Shown: positions 1 to 11,658 of the stretch, piece after piece
Position numbering within the stretch: the first letter of the stretch is position 1
How the letters are laid out: every line of letters begins with the position of its first letter
Source: Pyrus communis
Taxonomy: Eukaryota; Streptophyta; Magnoliopsida; Rosales; Rosaceae
Length of the DNA stretch: 64,000 bases
Direction: 5' to 3'
Assembly (NCBI RefSeq): GCF_963583255.1
Contig: NC_084819.1
Location: 7,892,001 to 7,956,000, forward strand
Program-made: the position numbers and the translations under genes
Notes under the pieces: generated by a model
Seen by the model: the letters and a program-made list of their open reading frames with translations, nothing else
The model's database searches: none
What the model was told of the DNA's origin: nothing

Positions 1-119
1 GGCATCGGAGGTTCCCCCATTCATTGTGGGCGCGTGAGGCTCTTGGCCTTGATCTAAGGTGTTATTTGTTTTGCAGGTGCAATTTTGTCCAAGAACAAGG
101 AGGAAGAAATTTGCATCCA
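1..119 (+). repeat. 3' end of 5' LTR of Tat-like element 1
   Basis: This stretch closely matches the last 120 bp or so of the LTR at 18929-19484 and of the LTR at 42311-42877. All three contain GGCATCGGAGGTTC and CTCTTGGCCTTGA and end in TTTGCATCCA. The primer-binding region follows directly (AAATTGGTGCTT at about 121). The rest of the LTR is upstream of the window. Confidence 0.85.
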
Positions 120-1014
120 CAAATTGGTGCTTGCATTGAGAGTTGAGTCCGACACTCATAAAAGACTTTCACATCCAAGGTTTTTCTATTTTCTTGTCCA
201 TTTGTAGATTTTTCGTACGTTTTTATTATTAGAATTTTTTATTTGCAAAAATTATTTGATAAAACGTAAAAGAAAAGTACAATGGCTAGAAATTTCGAAA
301 ATTCAACAAGTGAAAATTCCAATATTCAAGAGATGGGACCGCGGCGATACGAGGCTAAATGTGACAATAAGTTGAGTGGCACCACCACCACGAGTTTCCA
401 CCATGGGAACCACCACGATGGCCACCCATGGCGAGGTCCATGGTGTCATCACCACGGCCCAAGCCATGACATCTAAGCAAGCCCAAGCCGTGCCTTCCAA
501 GGCCTACAGCACCAAAGTCACGGCCCAAGCCATGTCACTCGAAGCCCAACACGTTGCCAAGCCAAGCACTAGCCTCACACCCACGTGTGCCACACGCTGA
601 GCAGCCTACTCCCATGGTCCAGCCATCTCCCATCGAGCAGCCCACTGAGGTGCCCTAGCCTGCCTCCATGGCCCAATCTGCTCCCACCGAGCAGCCCATT
701 CTCGTGGTCCTGCCTACTTCCACGGCCCAGCCTACTCCCACTGAGCAGCCCATTCTCATGGCCCAGACCGCTTCCATGGCCCAGCCTGCTCTTGTGGCCC
801 AGCCTGCTCCCACGACCTAGCCTGCTATTATCGAGTAGCCCACTCTCGTGGCCTTCCAAGTAGCCTAAATCGATCCAAGATTAGTTCAACCTTCCCGACT
901 CAAATTTCCGAACCGATGATCAAACCGGGATCATTTTCATATTTTTCTGCGGATTTAACATTTCCTAACTCAAATCTCACGCCTGGAGTAAACCACACTT
1001 CCACTGCTCAAGGA
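120..1014 (+). pseudogene. Leader and gag N-terminal region of Tat-like element 1
   Basis: After the LTR comes a non-coding leader, then an ATG at 282 opening 64 codons that include the peptide ENSNIQEMGPRR. The second Tat copy has nearly the same peptide (ENSNIQELGPRR) after its own LTR, so this is a true gag start shared by the family. The frame breaks early. The following 480-860 stretch is a degenerate G/C-rich run of imperfect repeats around GCCCAGCC and CCATGGCCC, corresponding to a Pro/Ala-rich gag segment. Long frames on either strand here are low-complexity by-products. Confidence 0.6.
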
Positions 1015-3330
1015 GATATGATAGGATTTTTAACGTCTATGCAAATAGGGTCAAAATCACATGAAATACTTGCAAGAATACAAGGATGATGTAGTATAGA
1101 TGCTCATGCAAGGTCGTTCTCCTCAAGGACTATTTGGATAATATATGTAGAAACAATTTCTAATTAAATACTTAAAATTGAAAGTTAAGAAAAGAGATTT
1201 GAAACTTGAGTAATATTAAAAACGAATTTTAATTAAAAACAAATATGATAAAAGAAAAGTGTTTTAAATACCAAGTTATAAAAGCACTTTTAAAAACAAA
1301 TATGATAAAAGAAAAGAGTTTTAAATACAAATTTCTTGATAGAGATTTTATCACACACGCAAATAGGTTAAAAACTCCTATATTACTTGCAAGAATGACA
1401 AGGTTGTTGTAGTATATACGGTTCTCATAAGGTCGTTCTCCAGAAGAATTATTAAATAATTCGAAACAAACCAAATTCTAATTAATTATTGTAAAGCAGA
1501 AACTAATATGCAATATTAAAGATGAAGAAAAAAGAAATAGTTTTGTAGAAATCAAATTAAAGAAAGCACTAGGGTTCCACCATCACCTAGCAATCCTATG
1601 TATTTTTACCAATTACTTATGATCTACACATGCCACTTTGAAGGTTAGGTTTTCCTAATTTATATTCTACTTAGAACCTCCAACATAGAACGTAAATCTA
1701 ACATGCAACTCGTCCGGATATTCGGATCAAATCTGAACATGAAAGACTCATTATGCTTTATGAAAACCTTTTGAAAAACCATGCAACCCTTAAGATATGG
1801 TGTTCATCTTAAGTGAAATTACAATTATTAATCACAAGAAGCCAGCATCAATTTCAGGGAACCTTCTGACCAAAACTGCATCAAATTACTTTTCTAAGGA
1901 TCCTAATGGTGGCCAGGCATTAAGACAATTAGATAGTTTTAATCACGGTGATCAATAATTCAAAGTATGCATGCAATCAATCGTAAGCAATTAAATAAAA
2001 ATTACATATTCATGCTAAGGCTTAAGGCTTCGCCTTAGCAAAAGGAAGTAGTTACGCATGTTCATAATTAAATTCATATAAAATATTATTAAGAATAAAA
2101 GGAATGAAAACACCTTCAAGTAGAAAATCTCCAAGAACCCTAGCAATTACTCTCTGTCTCCAAAGTAGCATAAAATAAAGCTTCATCCCAAACTAGGGCT
2201 GACTAAAACCTTAAATATCTCCCTCAAAGCCAGCTGCACAAACCCTAGGAACGAAGTCTCTTATTTCCACTAGGAAGCTAGCCAATAATAAAATATATTA
2301 AAATATAAAGTCCTAATTAAGTTAGGATAAACTGCACAGAAAATGTCCTGCCATGTTTTAGCCTCAAATCTCCTCCAAATCTGGCCCGTAATAGGTTATT
2401 TTGAAGATTAGGACGTTGGGAACACATCTCCAGAAGGCCATGAACCCATCCGAGGTCATCTTGGGCTCCAAAAACGCAATTCAAGGCCAAACCATCACTA
2501 TTCCAGCACTGCGCATTGCTCATTTATTTTATCGCCAGAAAATCGTTGCTTGGTGGAAAAATCTGATATTTTGACAAGATCAAGCCAAGTGACTTACGAA
2601 CGTCCTCCAACTGGAATTACTCCAAAATTCATCCATTTGTCCATGTTTTACTCCAGAAGAAGTCGAAAGTGCTATATTGGAAATACAATTCAAAGTATCA
2701 AAATTCTTCCAAAATATTAACCAAAGTATACTAAGAATAGGGTAAAATATATAATGTGAATTTGACTCATCAAAATACCCCCAAACTTAACTTTTTGCTT
2801 GTCCTCAAGAAAAATAAAACTAGAAAACAAAAATGAAAACTAAAAACTTAACTAAAACTAACTGACAAAAATTTCCACTTTCAAAGTTGCAATCCATAGA
2901 ACATGTTAAAAATCAGAACATCTTTTCAAAAGTTCCAACCAATCCCACCACAAAGTCTAAGCCATTTAGAATCAATTAGAAAAGAATTCAAGAACTTCCT
3001 TTGGTGTAAAGTGAATCAACATAGCTAAGGAGACTCGACTAAAACCCTTACCTCTCGTCCTTCTTTATTTCACACTACTAACTTTCAATATAACTATTTT
3101 TCTTTTTCTTCTTCATCTTTTTTTTTTTTTTTTTTAGTAACAGTAGTGGTCGTGCAATGTCGGTTCTTTTAAGCTTTCGATCCAACCCATGTAGCGAGCT
3201 TTAGGTCAATAACACCTAAACCACTAGGGCTTTAAGGCACTAGGTGTAGAACACCCCTAAGAACTTATTAACCCGAGCTGAAAAGGCTACGAAACCAACT
3301 AACCACACTGCCTTATGCCAAAACTCTACT
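1015..3330. mobile_element. Unclassified 2.3-kb repeat insertion inside Tat element 1
   Basis: Compared with the second Tat copy (43585-43680), the sequence diverges after CTCAAG at about 1014 and becomes similar again near TTGACAAGTCAT at about 3332, so 2.3 kb is extra here. It has no credible ORF. It contains two diverged copies of a block with ACTTGCAAGAAT and AAGGTCGTTCTCC (about 1039-1147 and 1343-1460). It also has the phrase CCCCCAAACTTAACTTTTTG near 2779 and a poly-T tract at 3119-3135. No target-site duplication was identified. It resembles a non-coding LTR-type (LARD-like) element, but the class is not established. Confidence 0.45.
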
Positions 3331-4090
3331 GTTTGACAAGTCATTGAGTTGACAAATGCCCTCGTACAACAGATGACCTTGGTGAACAGCCTAGACCAGC
3401 AAGTCACCATTGGGGGTAGCCGAGAGCTCCGCTACCCCAACAAAGGCAAATTCAGGAAGAAGTAGAGAGACTTTTGACTAAGTGATTGCACAATCTCCAA
3501 ATTAATAAGGTCATCGACAAGGCACTACGACGGAAGATGACCAACATAAGCAGGTCACCCTTCACGGACGAGATCGAGCAGGCAAAGCCTCCACGCGAGT
3601 TCAGCATACCACATTTCACATCTTTCAAAGGGGATGAAGACCCGGAGAGACACTTAAAGCACTATCGAAGCGTAATGATCCTTTATCGAAACAACGACGA
3701 TCTAATGTGCAAGATATTTGCCATCACTCTACAAGGTGAGGCGCAAGATTGGTTCTACACCCTGCCGGTACAATCCATCTGGAGTTTCGACGAACTTTCT
3801 TTGGTTTTCACCAAAGTATATTCATCTTATTGCTCAATCAAGACGAAGTTCGACCATTTGTTCAATGTCAAGAAGAACCCAAATGAGTTGTTTCACAATT
3901 ATGTGAAGAGGTTCAAAGCAGAGAAGGCAAGGATAGTTGGATGCAATGACTCTATAGCTAGAGCAGCCTTCTAAAAATGACTTCTAGCAGACCACCTGTT
4001 ATTCGAAAAATTAATCATGAAAGAAGATCTAACTCTGGTAGACTCTTTCGCTCTGGCAGAAAAACATGCAATTTGGGACGAGGCTCGCTG
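3331..4090 (+). pseudogene. gag capsid (Retrotrans_gag-type) fragment, Tat element 1
   Basis: The frame opening at 3486 gives 162 residues containing SIPHFTSFKGDEDPERHLKH, LQGEAQDWFYTLP and KKNPNELFHNYVKRFKAEKA, which is the layout of a plant Ty3/Gypsy gag capsid domain. It ends at a stop at 3972-3974. The gag sequence continues in the same style for about 35 codons (SFALAEKHAIWDEA, in another frame) to about 4088, where it joins pol sequence from the RT/RNase H connection region. The corresponding part of the second copy (44140-44910) aligns by eye. Confidence 0.75.
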
Positions 4091-4985
4091 ATGCACATTC
4101 AAGGACTTGAAGAAGTACTCGACATCACTTCCCTACAATCCAAACCGGAAGCAGCAGATGACTTATTCACATGTTTGACAATATCTGAAGCAGCAATAAG
4201 CTTTATCATCATACGAGAAGAGTTGGGTATTCCACAATTCAAAAGCTCTCCTCGATACTACTAGAAATTCAGAAGCTAACTTTGGCGATAGTTGTTGTAA
4301 CCCAAAAACTTAAGTTTTACCTTCAAATGCATGCAGTCATCCTCATGACCTACTATTCCGCCCAATCTAGACACACGACGATAAAAGCATAGACCCTAGT
4401 GAATGTAAAGTTTTCTGGCGAACGTAACAACTCAACCTAAAAGACATGCCAAGGGAAGACGAACATTGGAAGTGCACACTTGGAAGCAAGTTTTGTCCTC
4501 GTCGCCCCAAAAGATTCTACATAGGAGCAACATGTACCGACAGTTGAGCACCATCTCTTGCTGCATATCACATGGCCCTAGCCTACCCTTGCTCCATAAT
4601 TTAGCTCTAGAGTGGTCCAATACCGACAGTTGAGCATTTCCTATTATGTGTAACATGGCCCTAGCTCCACGACTCCCTACCATGCATTCACAACGCAACA
4701 GAGCAGCCCAACAATGCCTCAGAGGTAGCCGAGCATGCCCTAGCCGTGCCTGCTTCACTCAATGGAGACTTCTTGCATTTGCATTTCGATGACACATCCA
4801 ACTACAAAGGTTCAAAGGAAGGCATAATCTTTGTCACCCCAGACAGTTCGATGCCCGAACAGGCGATCACTCTAGGCTTCAAAGCATCCAACAACAAAGC
4901 AGAGTATGAGACCCTACTAGCAGGCCTCCGAATGGCAAAAGACTTGACGGTGAAAAAGCTCGCAATTCATTCGATTCCCAGCTAA
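4090..4985 (+). pseudogene. RNase H remnants of Tat element 1 (protease and RT deleted)
   Basis: Directly after gag the sequence encodes pieces of the RT-RNase H connection and first RNase H: KPEAADDLFTCLTISEAA near 4140-4200, then EIQKLTLAIVVVTQKL near 4263-4310 in another frame. A second RNase H-like segment at 4746-4985 contains SNNKAEYETLLAGLRMAKDL, the usual Tat-type extra RNase H signature. Several stops and frame changes interrupt it. No protease (DTG/DSG) and no RT motif (YxDD) occurs between gag and here, so about 2 kb of pol appears to have been lost at about 4090. Confidence 0.7.
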
Positions 4986-5039
4986 TCACTAACCATACTA
5001 CTTGAGGCGTTTCAGGCTTATACCCTCACTCAAGTTCCA

Positions 5040-6490
5040 CAGGCAGACAACGCTCACGTGGATGCACTAGCCGTCTTAAGCTCCGCCCTCGACCACCAAC
5101 TCTAACGCTAATTCCGGTGGAGTATCTAGACGAGCTAAGCACAGAAGAGAAATCAACAGCCGAGGTGTCACAGGTTAGTACAACTCCAAATTGGCAAGAT
5201 TCCATTGTGGACTACCTAGTCAATGGCACATTCCTCACGAAAGATTGGAGTCTAGGAAGCTCTAAATTAAGGCAGCATGCTACTACATGTGGAACACCAT
5301 TCTCATCCGAAAATCCTACACCGGACCACATCTCCACTGCCTAACGCCCTCCGATGACTTGAAGGTTCTAAGCTTAATCCACGAAGGCGTATGTGGAAAT
5401 CACTCCGGAGGTCGATCCTTAGCATATAAGGCTTTTAGCCCAGGCTACTGCTGGTCTACCATGCACCGAGATGCTAAGGAGTTAATACAAAAATGCAACC
5501 ATTGCTAATGCTACAAGCTGATACCAACACTGCCTGCCAGCAAGCTACACCCGCAGATGAATCCTTGAGCGTTCATGTAGTGGATAATTGACTTGGTAAA
5601 ACCTATGCAGCCTGCTACTGGGGGTAGAGACATGATGATCATGGTAACCGACTACTTCACCAAATGGGTAGAAGCAGAGCCCAAGACGACCACGACTCAG
5701 ACAGACATAGAGCACTTCATATGGAGGAACATCATTTGCCGATTTGGCATCCCTCAGTCCATCGTCAACGATAATGGGCCGCAATTCGTGGGCAAAGATT
5801 TGGCGAAGTTCTTCCAAAAGTATGGCATCAAGCAGCACATGTCCACACCGAGATGTCCTTAAGGCAATAGGCAGGCCGAAGCATCCAACAAGATAATCTT
5901 TGATTGCCTCAAGAAATCCCTCACCAACAAGAAGGGAAAATGGCCAGACGAACTCCCCGGATGTCTATGGGTATATCGCACCACCAAAAGACGAGCAATC
6001 GGTGATACTCATTTCTCTTTGGCATTTGGCTCAGAAGTAATCATTTATCCCAATGTCATCAAGCTAAGTATCACTACTCTATTACTAAGCACTGAGCAGA
6101 ATAGTAAGGAGATGACCATAAGCTTAGATCTGGCAGAGGATAAGCGGGACCAGACCATCACCCGCATCGCAGCCTACTAGTAGCAGCTTATCTCTAGTTA
6201 CAACAAAAGGGCCAAGATTGGCAGTTCTAGTCCGAAGATCTAGTCCTAAGAAAAACCTTCATCACTGCTCATAGAGAAAGCTCCAAAAAGATGGATCCCA
6301 TTTGGGAAGGTTCGTACAAGATCAGTAGAGTAGGCGGTAAGAGTAATTACACCCTCGCCACCATGAAACGACAAAAAGATCGAAAATCAGTGGAACACCT
6401 ACAATATGATAAAGTACTATGTATGACCTCCCGCTACATCAAAGCTCGAAGGCTCAGGCAGCTCGACAGGCACCACTTCACAAGCCGATG
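5040..6490 (+). pseudogene. Integrase of Tat element 1, degenerate
   Basis: The order is as in Gypsy integrases. An HHCC zinc-binding region lies at about 5370-5508 (LIHEGVCGNHSGGRSL, then ELIQKCNHC). The catalytic core is at 5593-5900, with Asp in MVTDYFTKWVEAEP and in VNDNGPQFVG and Glu in the NRQAEASNK segment. A C-terminal region at 6291-6400 contains DPIWEGSYKISRV. In-frame stops occur after the zinc finger and after the second catalytic Asp region, so no functional integrase can be made. Confidence 0.75.
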
Positions 6491-7537
6491 ACTATTTGTT
6501 ATGTAGCTGCTACCTTACAGCTAAGTTCTCTTTTGTTTCACTCATTTTTCAATGAGGAATTTAAAAGTAATCACAACTTGGCTTGGTTGCATGCTTACAA
6601 TAACTGATCATTCATGCACTTCAAATGAAGACCGCGCCCTTGTTAGGGACTCATCGCAGGAATTGCGCCCCCAAAAGACCAACCATGCTCTCCAGTATGA
6701 GAGGGTAAACTAATTGCTCTCCAGTGCGAAAGGGTAAACCAATTCTCCGACACCCACATGGGTCAACTCTCCAAGATAGGAGGATAAACTCTACACTCTG
6801 AATATCCAGATGTGGATGAGTTTGGCTGCCTTAGTATAATTAGATGCACGATGGCTTGAGCTGGGATTCCTAGAAGTAGCCACAATGGTCTTTTTCAAGG
6901 CTTAGCTAACTGAAAGATTTTTGGTCTTTTGGCTTTTCGAGGGGAACCGGGCCCTAGAGACGGAAGGGGCACATTACGCAGTACATTCTATCGACGGCTA
7001 CCCTGGAAACTTAAAGCTGCTACCAAGTGCACTAAGGTAGCCTACGGTGTCCGAAAGACTGCCTACGGCTTGCCCTTCAAGCAGTAAAACTACGCTAGAC
7101 TTATGCAACCGCACGTTCTTGTGAAAGGTTAAACAAGCTAGCGTGCATATATGAAGATTTATCCACTGCCGACATACTACGCAATCAATAAGCTTCACCT
7201 CTGCCAATTGTGGAACAACCTACACCAAGTCTTAAAGTGTTGCGATACTTGCTACGCAACCTACAAAATTAAAGAAAGCCAAGGTTAACAGCCTAGTGGT
7301 TACGCGAACTTGTCTGTTTCTATAAGTAAGGAATCCGGTTGCCAACCCTTTGGCTAACAACTTTGCAAAGTTCTACACCAACACCTACGGTTGCATAGGT
7401 TATGCGGGCCTGTCTGCTTATAGTATGTTTATAAACAACTAGCAAAGGCCAAAGGAGTTCAAGAAAAACAAGAGCTACAAGGAAAAACAAAGAAAATCCT
7501 AAAGGCTACAGAAGACTACACTTTAGCAGCTTGGACA
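6491..7537 (+). other. Non-coding 3' region of Tat element 1, before the nested Copia
   Basis: There is no convincing ORF. The stretch 6680-6800 holds three imperfect repeats around CTCTCCAGT and GGGTAAAC. The rest is unique-looking element sequence. It is interrupted at 7533-7537 by the target site of the Copia element and resumes at 16772. Confidence 0.5.
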
Positions 7538-9383
7538 TGTTGGAAGTATGCTCACAAAGCCACTCATTTGATGTAATAGCTTTTTGGAATACTTATTGTG
7601 TTAAACTTTTATATGTTTAATAGAAGGCAAAGCTTATTGTTAATCACTATTTATAGTATCTTGTGTTTAAGCAATAAGGGAATCCAAGGAATGTATTTGA
7701 TCTAAGAGACAAGTGATTTAAGTTAGTTAAATTAACGGGACCTTTCTCTTATGTTCATTCCTAAAACGTTCCTAGCCATAGGATTGCCAATTGGGCATTG
7801 ACAATCCGCTAAGGTTAGTATGTGTTACGTCGACTCAAGCGTGAGTATGAACTAGTCTCAAGTCATTTGGTGTTGGACACTAAGGCAAACACATAGGTGC
7901 TCGAAAGAGTAATCAAGTACACTGAACAACGATCAAACGAGAGTTCGAACATACATGTCATGTGAGAACTCAATAGTTGCAATATGCAAAGTAGTCCTTT
8001 GACCTGAGGCATCATTGATGTCTAATGGTTAGGTCCTTGATCTTTGATTATGTCAACGGCATTCCATTGGAGTGTCCACGGCATTGTTGGGGTCAAGCTA
8101 TCTAGTCATGTAGGCATATGAATGCACAACAAGGGATCTCTAACCTTCCATGGTGAAAGGAGAATACTCTAAGATATGATTCGAGAGTCTTTGGCCAAAG
8201 CATATGAATATGACTAAGGAAGTTTGTTCCAAATCTTATTCAATTGAATCATATAGAGAAATATCACATTGGATAGTAGACATGAAACAACCTATCACTT
8301 AAACAATGTGATTAAGAGTATTGTATTAGAGAAGGACCGTATTGCATTGTAGTTGTAACTGGATAGGTTCTCCAACCACTTCTACTTAGCTTGGGTAACC
8401 ATGACATGCTGCTAGGCGTCACCCATGGTTTGTGGAAGCCCTAAAGATTAGCAAACACTAATTTTAAGGGAGAATTGAAATGTGGTTAATCGCCCACTAC
8501 CTCGCTAATTGGAACCTAATGGATCGTACACCGAGTAAGGATATAAGTGAAGAAATTATATGAAATGGATAAGCAATTAAATGGTTTAATTGAAGAATGG
8601 TCAAGATTAATTAAATAGTTAATTAATTATACGAAACGTTCGTATTGGGCGTTTAAGTTAGTTTTGGGCTTCGGGGCACAAAAACGTTTTGGTCCACAAG
8701 GCCCATTATGTTTAAGTTGTATGACAACTAAAACAAAATGGGCAATTAAGCCCAATAACAAATGGAGGCCGGCCATATCAAGGGTAGTGGGAACTTTTGC
8801 TTAATTGCAAGTTTGCCACTAACCAAAGAGATGAAGTATAAAGTCATCTTTATAGCTTTGTTTCTAATTAGGGTTTTCTAATTGAATTTGGGAGAAACAT
8901 ATTCTCTCATTTTCTACATAGAGGCCGGCCACTTAGGGGAGGAACATCTAGCAATCTTCTTCTTCCCTAAGTCATCCATTTCATCTTCACACTACATCTT
9001 TGGTGTGGAGACTTAGAGACACCAAACCTTTGGTGTTTTTGGAGAACAAATCCTCAAATCCTCAAAGAAGAAAAGGAGCACTAAAAGGGAGGAAATCACA
9101 AGGATCACAAGGAAGATCCAAGGAGCAAGGAGGTGACTTGAAGGCCCTCCACTTGGGTGAATCCCTTGTGTAATCAAAGATGAGCTTCAAGGGTAAAGAA
9201 TCTCTAAATTCTTATTCTCTTTAATATTGTTAAAGAGTCTTATGGTTCACCATATACTAGGCTTTGAAAGTCATGGGTTTTATGAATTGTTTTTGAATGC
9301 ATGCCTACTTTAAAGTGTTATTAGTATGCCTATGTATTCAAATGTTCTTACATGTTCTTAGCTAGGACAAAATTTTTCCTTCA
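7538..9383 (+). repeat. 5' LTR of Copia-1
   Basis: It is 1846 bp long and starts with TG and ends with CA. It is nearly identical to 14921-16766: the visible differences are near 7548, 7611, 7915, 7929, 7964 and 8058. The palindrome GGCCGGCC occurs twice. Transcription should start within this LTR, but I could not fix a TATA box with confidence. Confidence 0.95.
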
Positions 9384-9385
9384 AA

Positions 9386-9400
9386 TGGTATCAAGAGCCT
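9386..9400 (+). promoter_or_regulatory. Primer-binding site of Copia-1
   Basis: TGGTATCAAGAGCCT lies two bases after the 5' LTR. It matches the tRNA-iMet 3' end complement (TGGTATCAGAGCC) apart from one extra A, as is common in plant Copia elements. Confidence 0.8.
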
Positions 9401-11475
9401 AGGCCTAGTTTATGGTGGATCCTTTTGGGTTTTGTGATTTTTCATATTTTGTGATTTAAGTGTTGTAAATGTTACAAGCTTTGTTCTTGCTTTGAATATA
9501 AATTTTGCTTGAAAATTTAGCATCTCAAATGTTGTAGATGTATTTCATTAAAGCATGAATAATGGAACTAAAAGTTGGTGCCAAGTGTTTTGGGATTTTC
9601 GGCCAAATCCAAAGGGTGAGTTTTTGGGTTCTTGTTAGCCTTGTTAAAATGGTTTTAATGTGCTTTTTGGAACCCCTAAGTACCCTAGGATATTAACCCT
9701 CTTTTGAGTTGTGAAAATTTGAGTTTTTGGTGAAAGAAAACATCCATGGAGCTATTATGAGTTTTCATGTATGTTCTTCATATTTCTTGAAGTTCTTGCC
9801 AAGAACAAAAAGGTTTTGAAGTTTTGATTCAAAAGTTTTATGTTTTTCATAAAGTTTTGTTTTCAAATGGTGGGTGATAGTTATTGGTGAGATGTGACTA
9901 AAAGAATTTTAAAGTTTTATAAAAAACATTTTCTTACAAACCATCAAAGTCACCTTTGTCTCACCTACCAAAAACCACTTACAAAACTTTAGAATTTTTT
10001 CAAATTTTCTCTCAAATGGCCGGCCACCCTTTAGAAAAAGGTGTTGGAGAGACTTTTGTGCAATTATATAAAGTTTTGATACTTTTGTGTATTTGCATTT
10101 TGACCCCAAAAGTTTTTGTTTTAACAAAGTGACCCAAATTGTTGTGGTCATTGTTTTTGGCCCAAAACAAAATGAGAACAAAAATTGTTTTGTCTCTTTA
10201 ATGAGAATTTGATTTTCATTATATTTAGTTCCATTTAAATCAATTCTATGGATCCAAAAACCAATTGTTTAAAGTTGCCTTCTTAGTTAATTTAGTTAAT
10301 TAAGAAAAGGGTGATTATGAACCAAAGGCCTCGATAATTGAGCTATGTGATTGGCCGATTTACATTATGAATGCTTGGGTTTTAAGTAATGTAGATTTGA
10401 ATGTAATTTGATTAATTCAAGTTGTTGTATTGGGCATAAGTCCTTCAATTTGTTGTAAAGGGCATAAGCCCATTATTTGTGTTGTAAAAGGGCATAAGCC
10501 CTTCTTATTATTTCATGTATTCCTCTTTGTTTATATGTATGCAAATTGGAATAGTTGGGTCCAACGCCCAATAGGAAATAACGGTTTAATTGGATTAAAT
10601 GCGTAACTAAAATCAACAACTATCGACCTTAAACCCAAGGTCCAACACAAGGCTCGTGTTGGATCAAATCAAATAGTTCATAATCATCCTAAAACCTAAT
10701 ATGACTATATAGTCCATATGAGGATGCAATGCGTTCGTTAGTAGTTCCATATAGTCTCGCTTGTTTCAACGAAACAGTGGGAGTATTATATGCTACTAAT
10801 TCATATTAACTTGGACCAATAGTTATGATAGGGCCATGTTCTTTTAATATGATTAAAATGTTTTGATGTAGCCCAAAACTACTCCCTCAACAAACGAATA
10901 TTAAGTTGATAAACGAGAGATGTTTTGAACATTTTCTTCGTAGGCCTTCCACCGTGGTGGGCTCCAATCGTTTGTGACTCATGCACCGGCTTCACCCTAT
11001 AATGGGGAAGTTCAAAGTATGTGCTTACATCCAGGAGGAGTCCATAAACATATGATGAGGTGAGTGTAGACAACGAGTATGACCAACATGATATAATTCT
11101 GAGGTTATGCTTGAACCTCTACATAAACTAAGCATGGTGGGAATAACTTAACTAAGTGCAATGGTGCCAACATGATATAATTCTGAGGCATTCATTCTCT
11201 AGAGGCCAAACTAGATGGGTAATTACAAGAGTTGTAAATGACTAAAGTGTTATTCTCTCATCATTATTTTTGCTAACCAACATGATATAATTCTGAGGTG
11301 GGCTTGGTAATGGTGAGTCTCCCATACCCCGCTAAGAGTTCAACATAACTCTCGGATTCTATTGAGGGATATGGAATTTGCCAAAAATAGTGGGTGGTAC
11401 TATTTGATTCAAGACCCAATCAAGTAGTTAATCAACAATCTAATACGATTTCTGTTATGTTATGTAGTTAACGAC
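9401..11475 (+). other. Copia-1 leader, no recognisable gag N-terminus
   Basis: The 2.1 kb between the primer site and the first gag-like codons contains no ORF longer than about 60 codons on the sense strand. An exact 22-bp unit, CCAACATGATATAATTCTG plus AGG, occurs three times (11083-11104, 11167-11188, 11277-11298). The phrase GGGCATAAGCCC is repeated around 10430-10500, giving a short array of inverted motifs. Either gag has been replaced by another sequence or it has decayed beyond recognition. The first seems more likely given the young LTRs. Confidence 0.55.
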
Positions 11476-11658
11476 ATGCCTAAAATACTACCCACCATTA
11501 TACTTGACAAAATGGCCCAAGACTTTTTCCTTGCATATCTCTCGGATGATTTCACTAAGTTTATTGTAAACTATAAAGTGAATAGATTCGATCATACTTT
11601 TAACGAGATGATTGACATGTGCTGTAAATTTGAAAAATGTTTCAAAAAGTGGGAGTGA
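11476..11658 (+). pseudogene. C-terminal gag remnant of Copia-1
   Basis: Sixty codons that include AQDFFLAYLSDDFTKFIVNY look like the end of a Copia gag (UBN2-type) domain. The frame stops at 11656 and the downstream zinc knuckle is in another frame, so a small frameshift separates the two. Confidence 0.5.

Noticed and set aside
585..863. Overlapping long frames on both strands (about 92-94 codons) rich in Pro/Ser/Leu
   Set aside because: They come from imperfect GCCCAGCC/CATGGCCC repeats in the degenerate gag leader. Frames open on both strands at once indicate composition and not coding.
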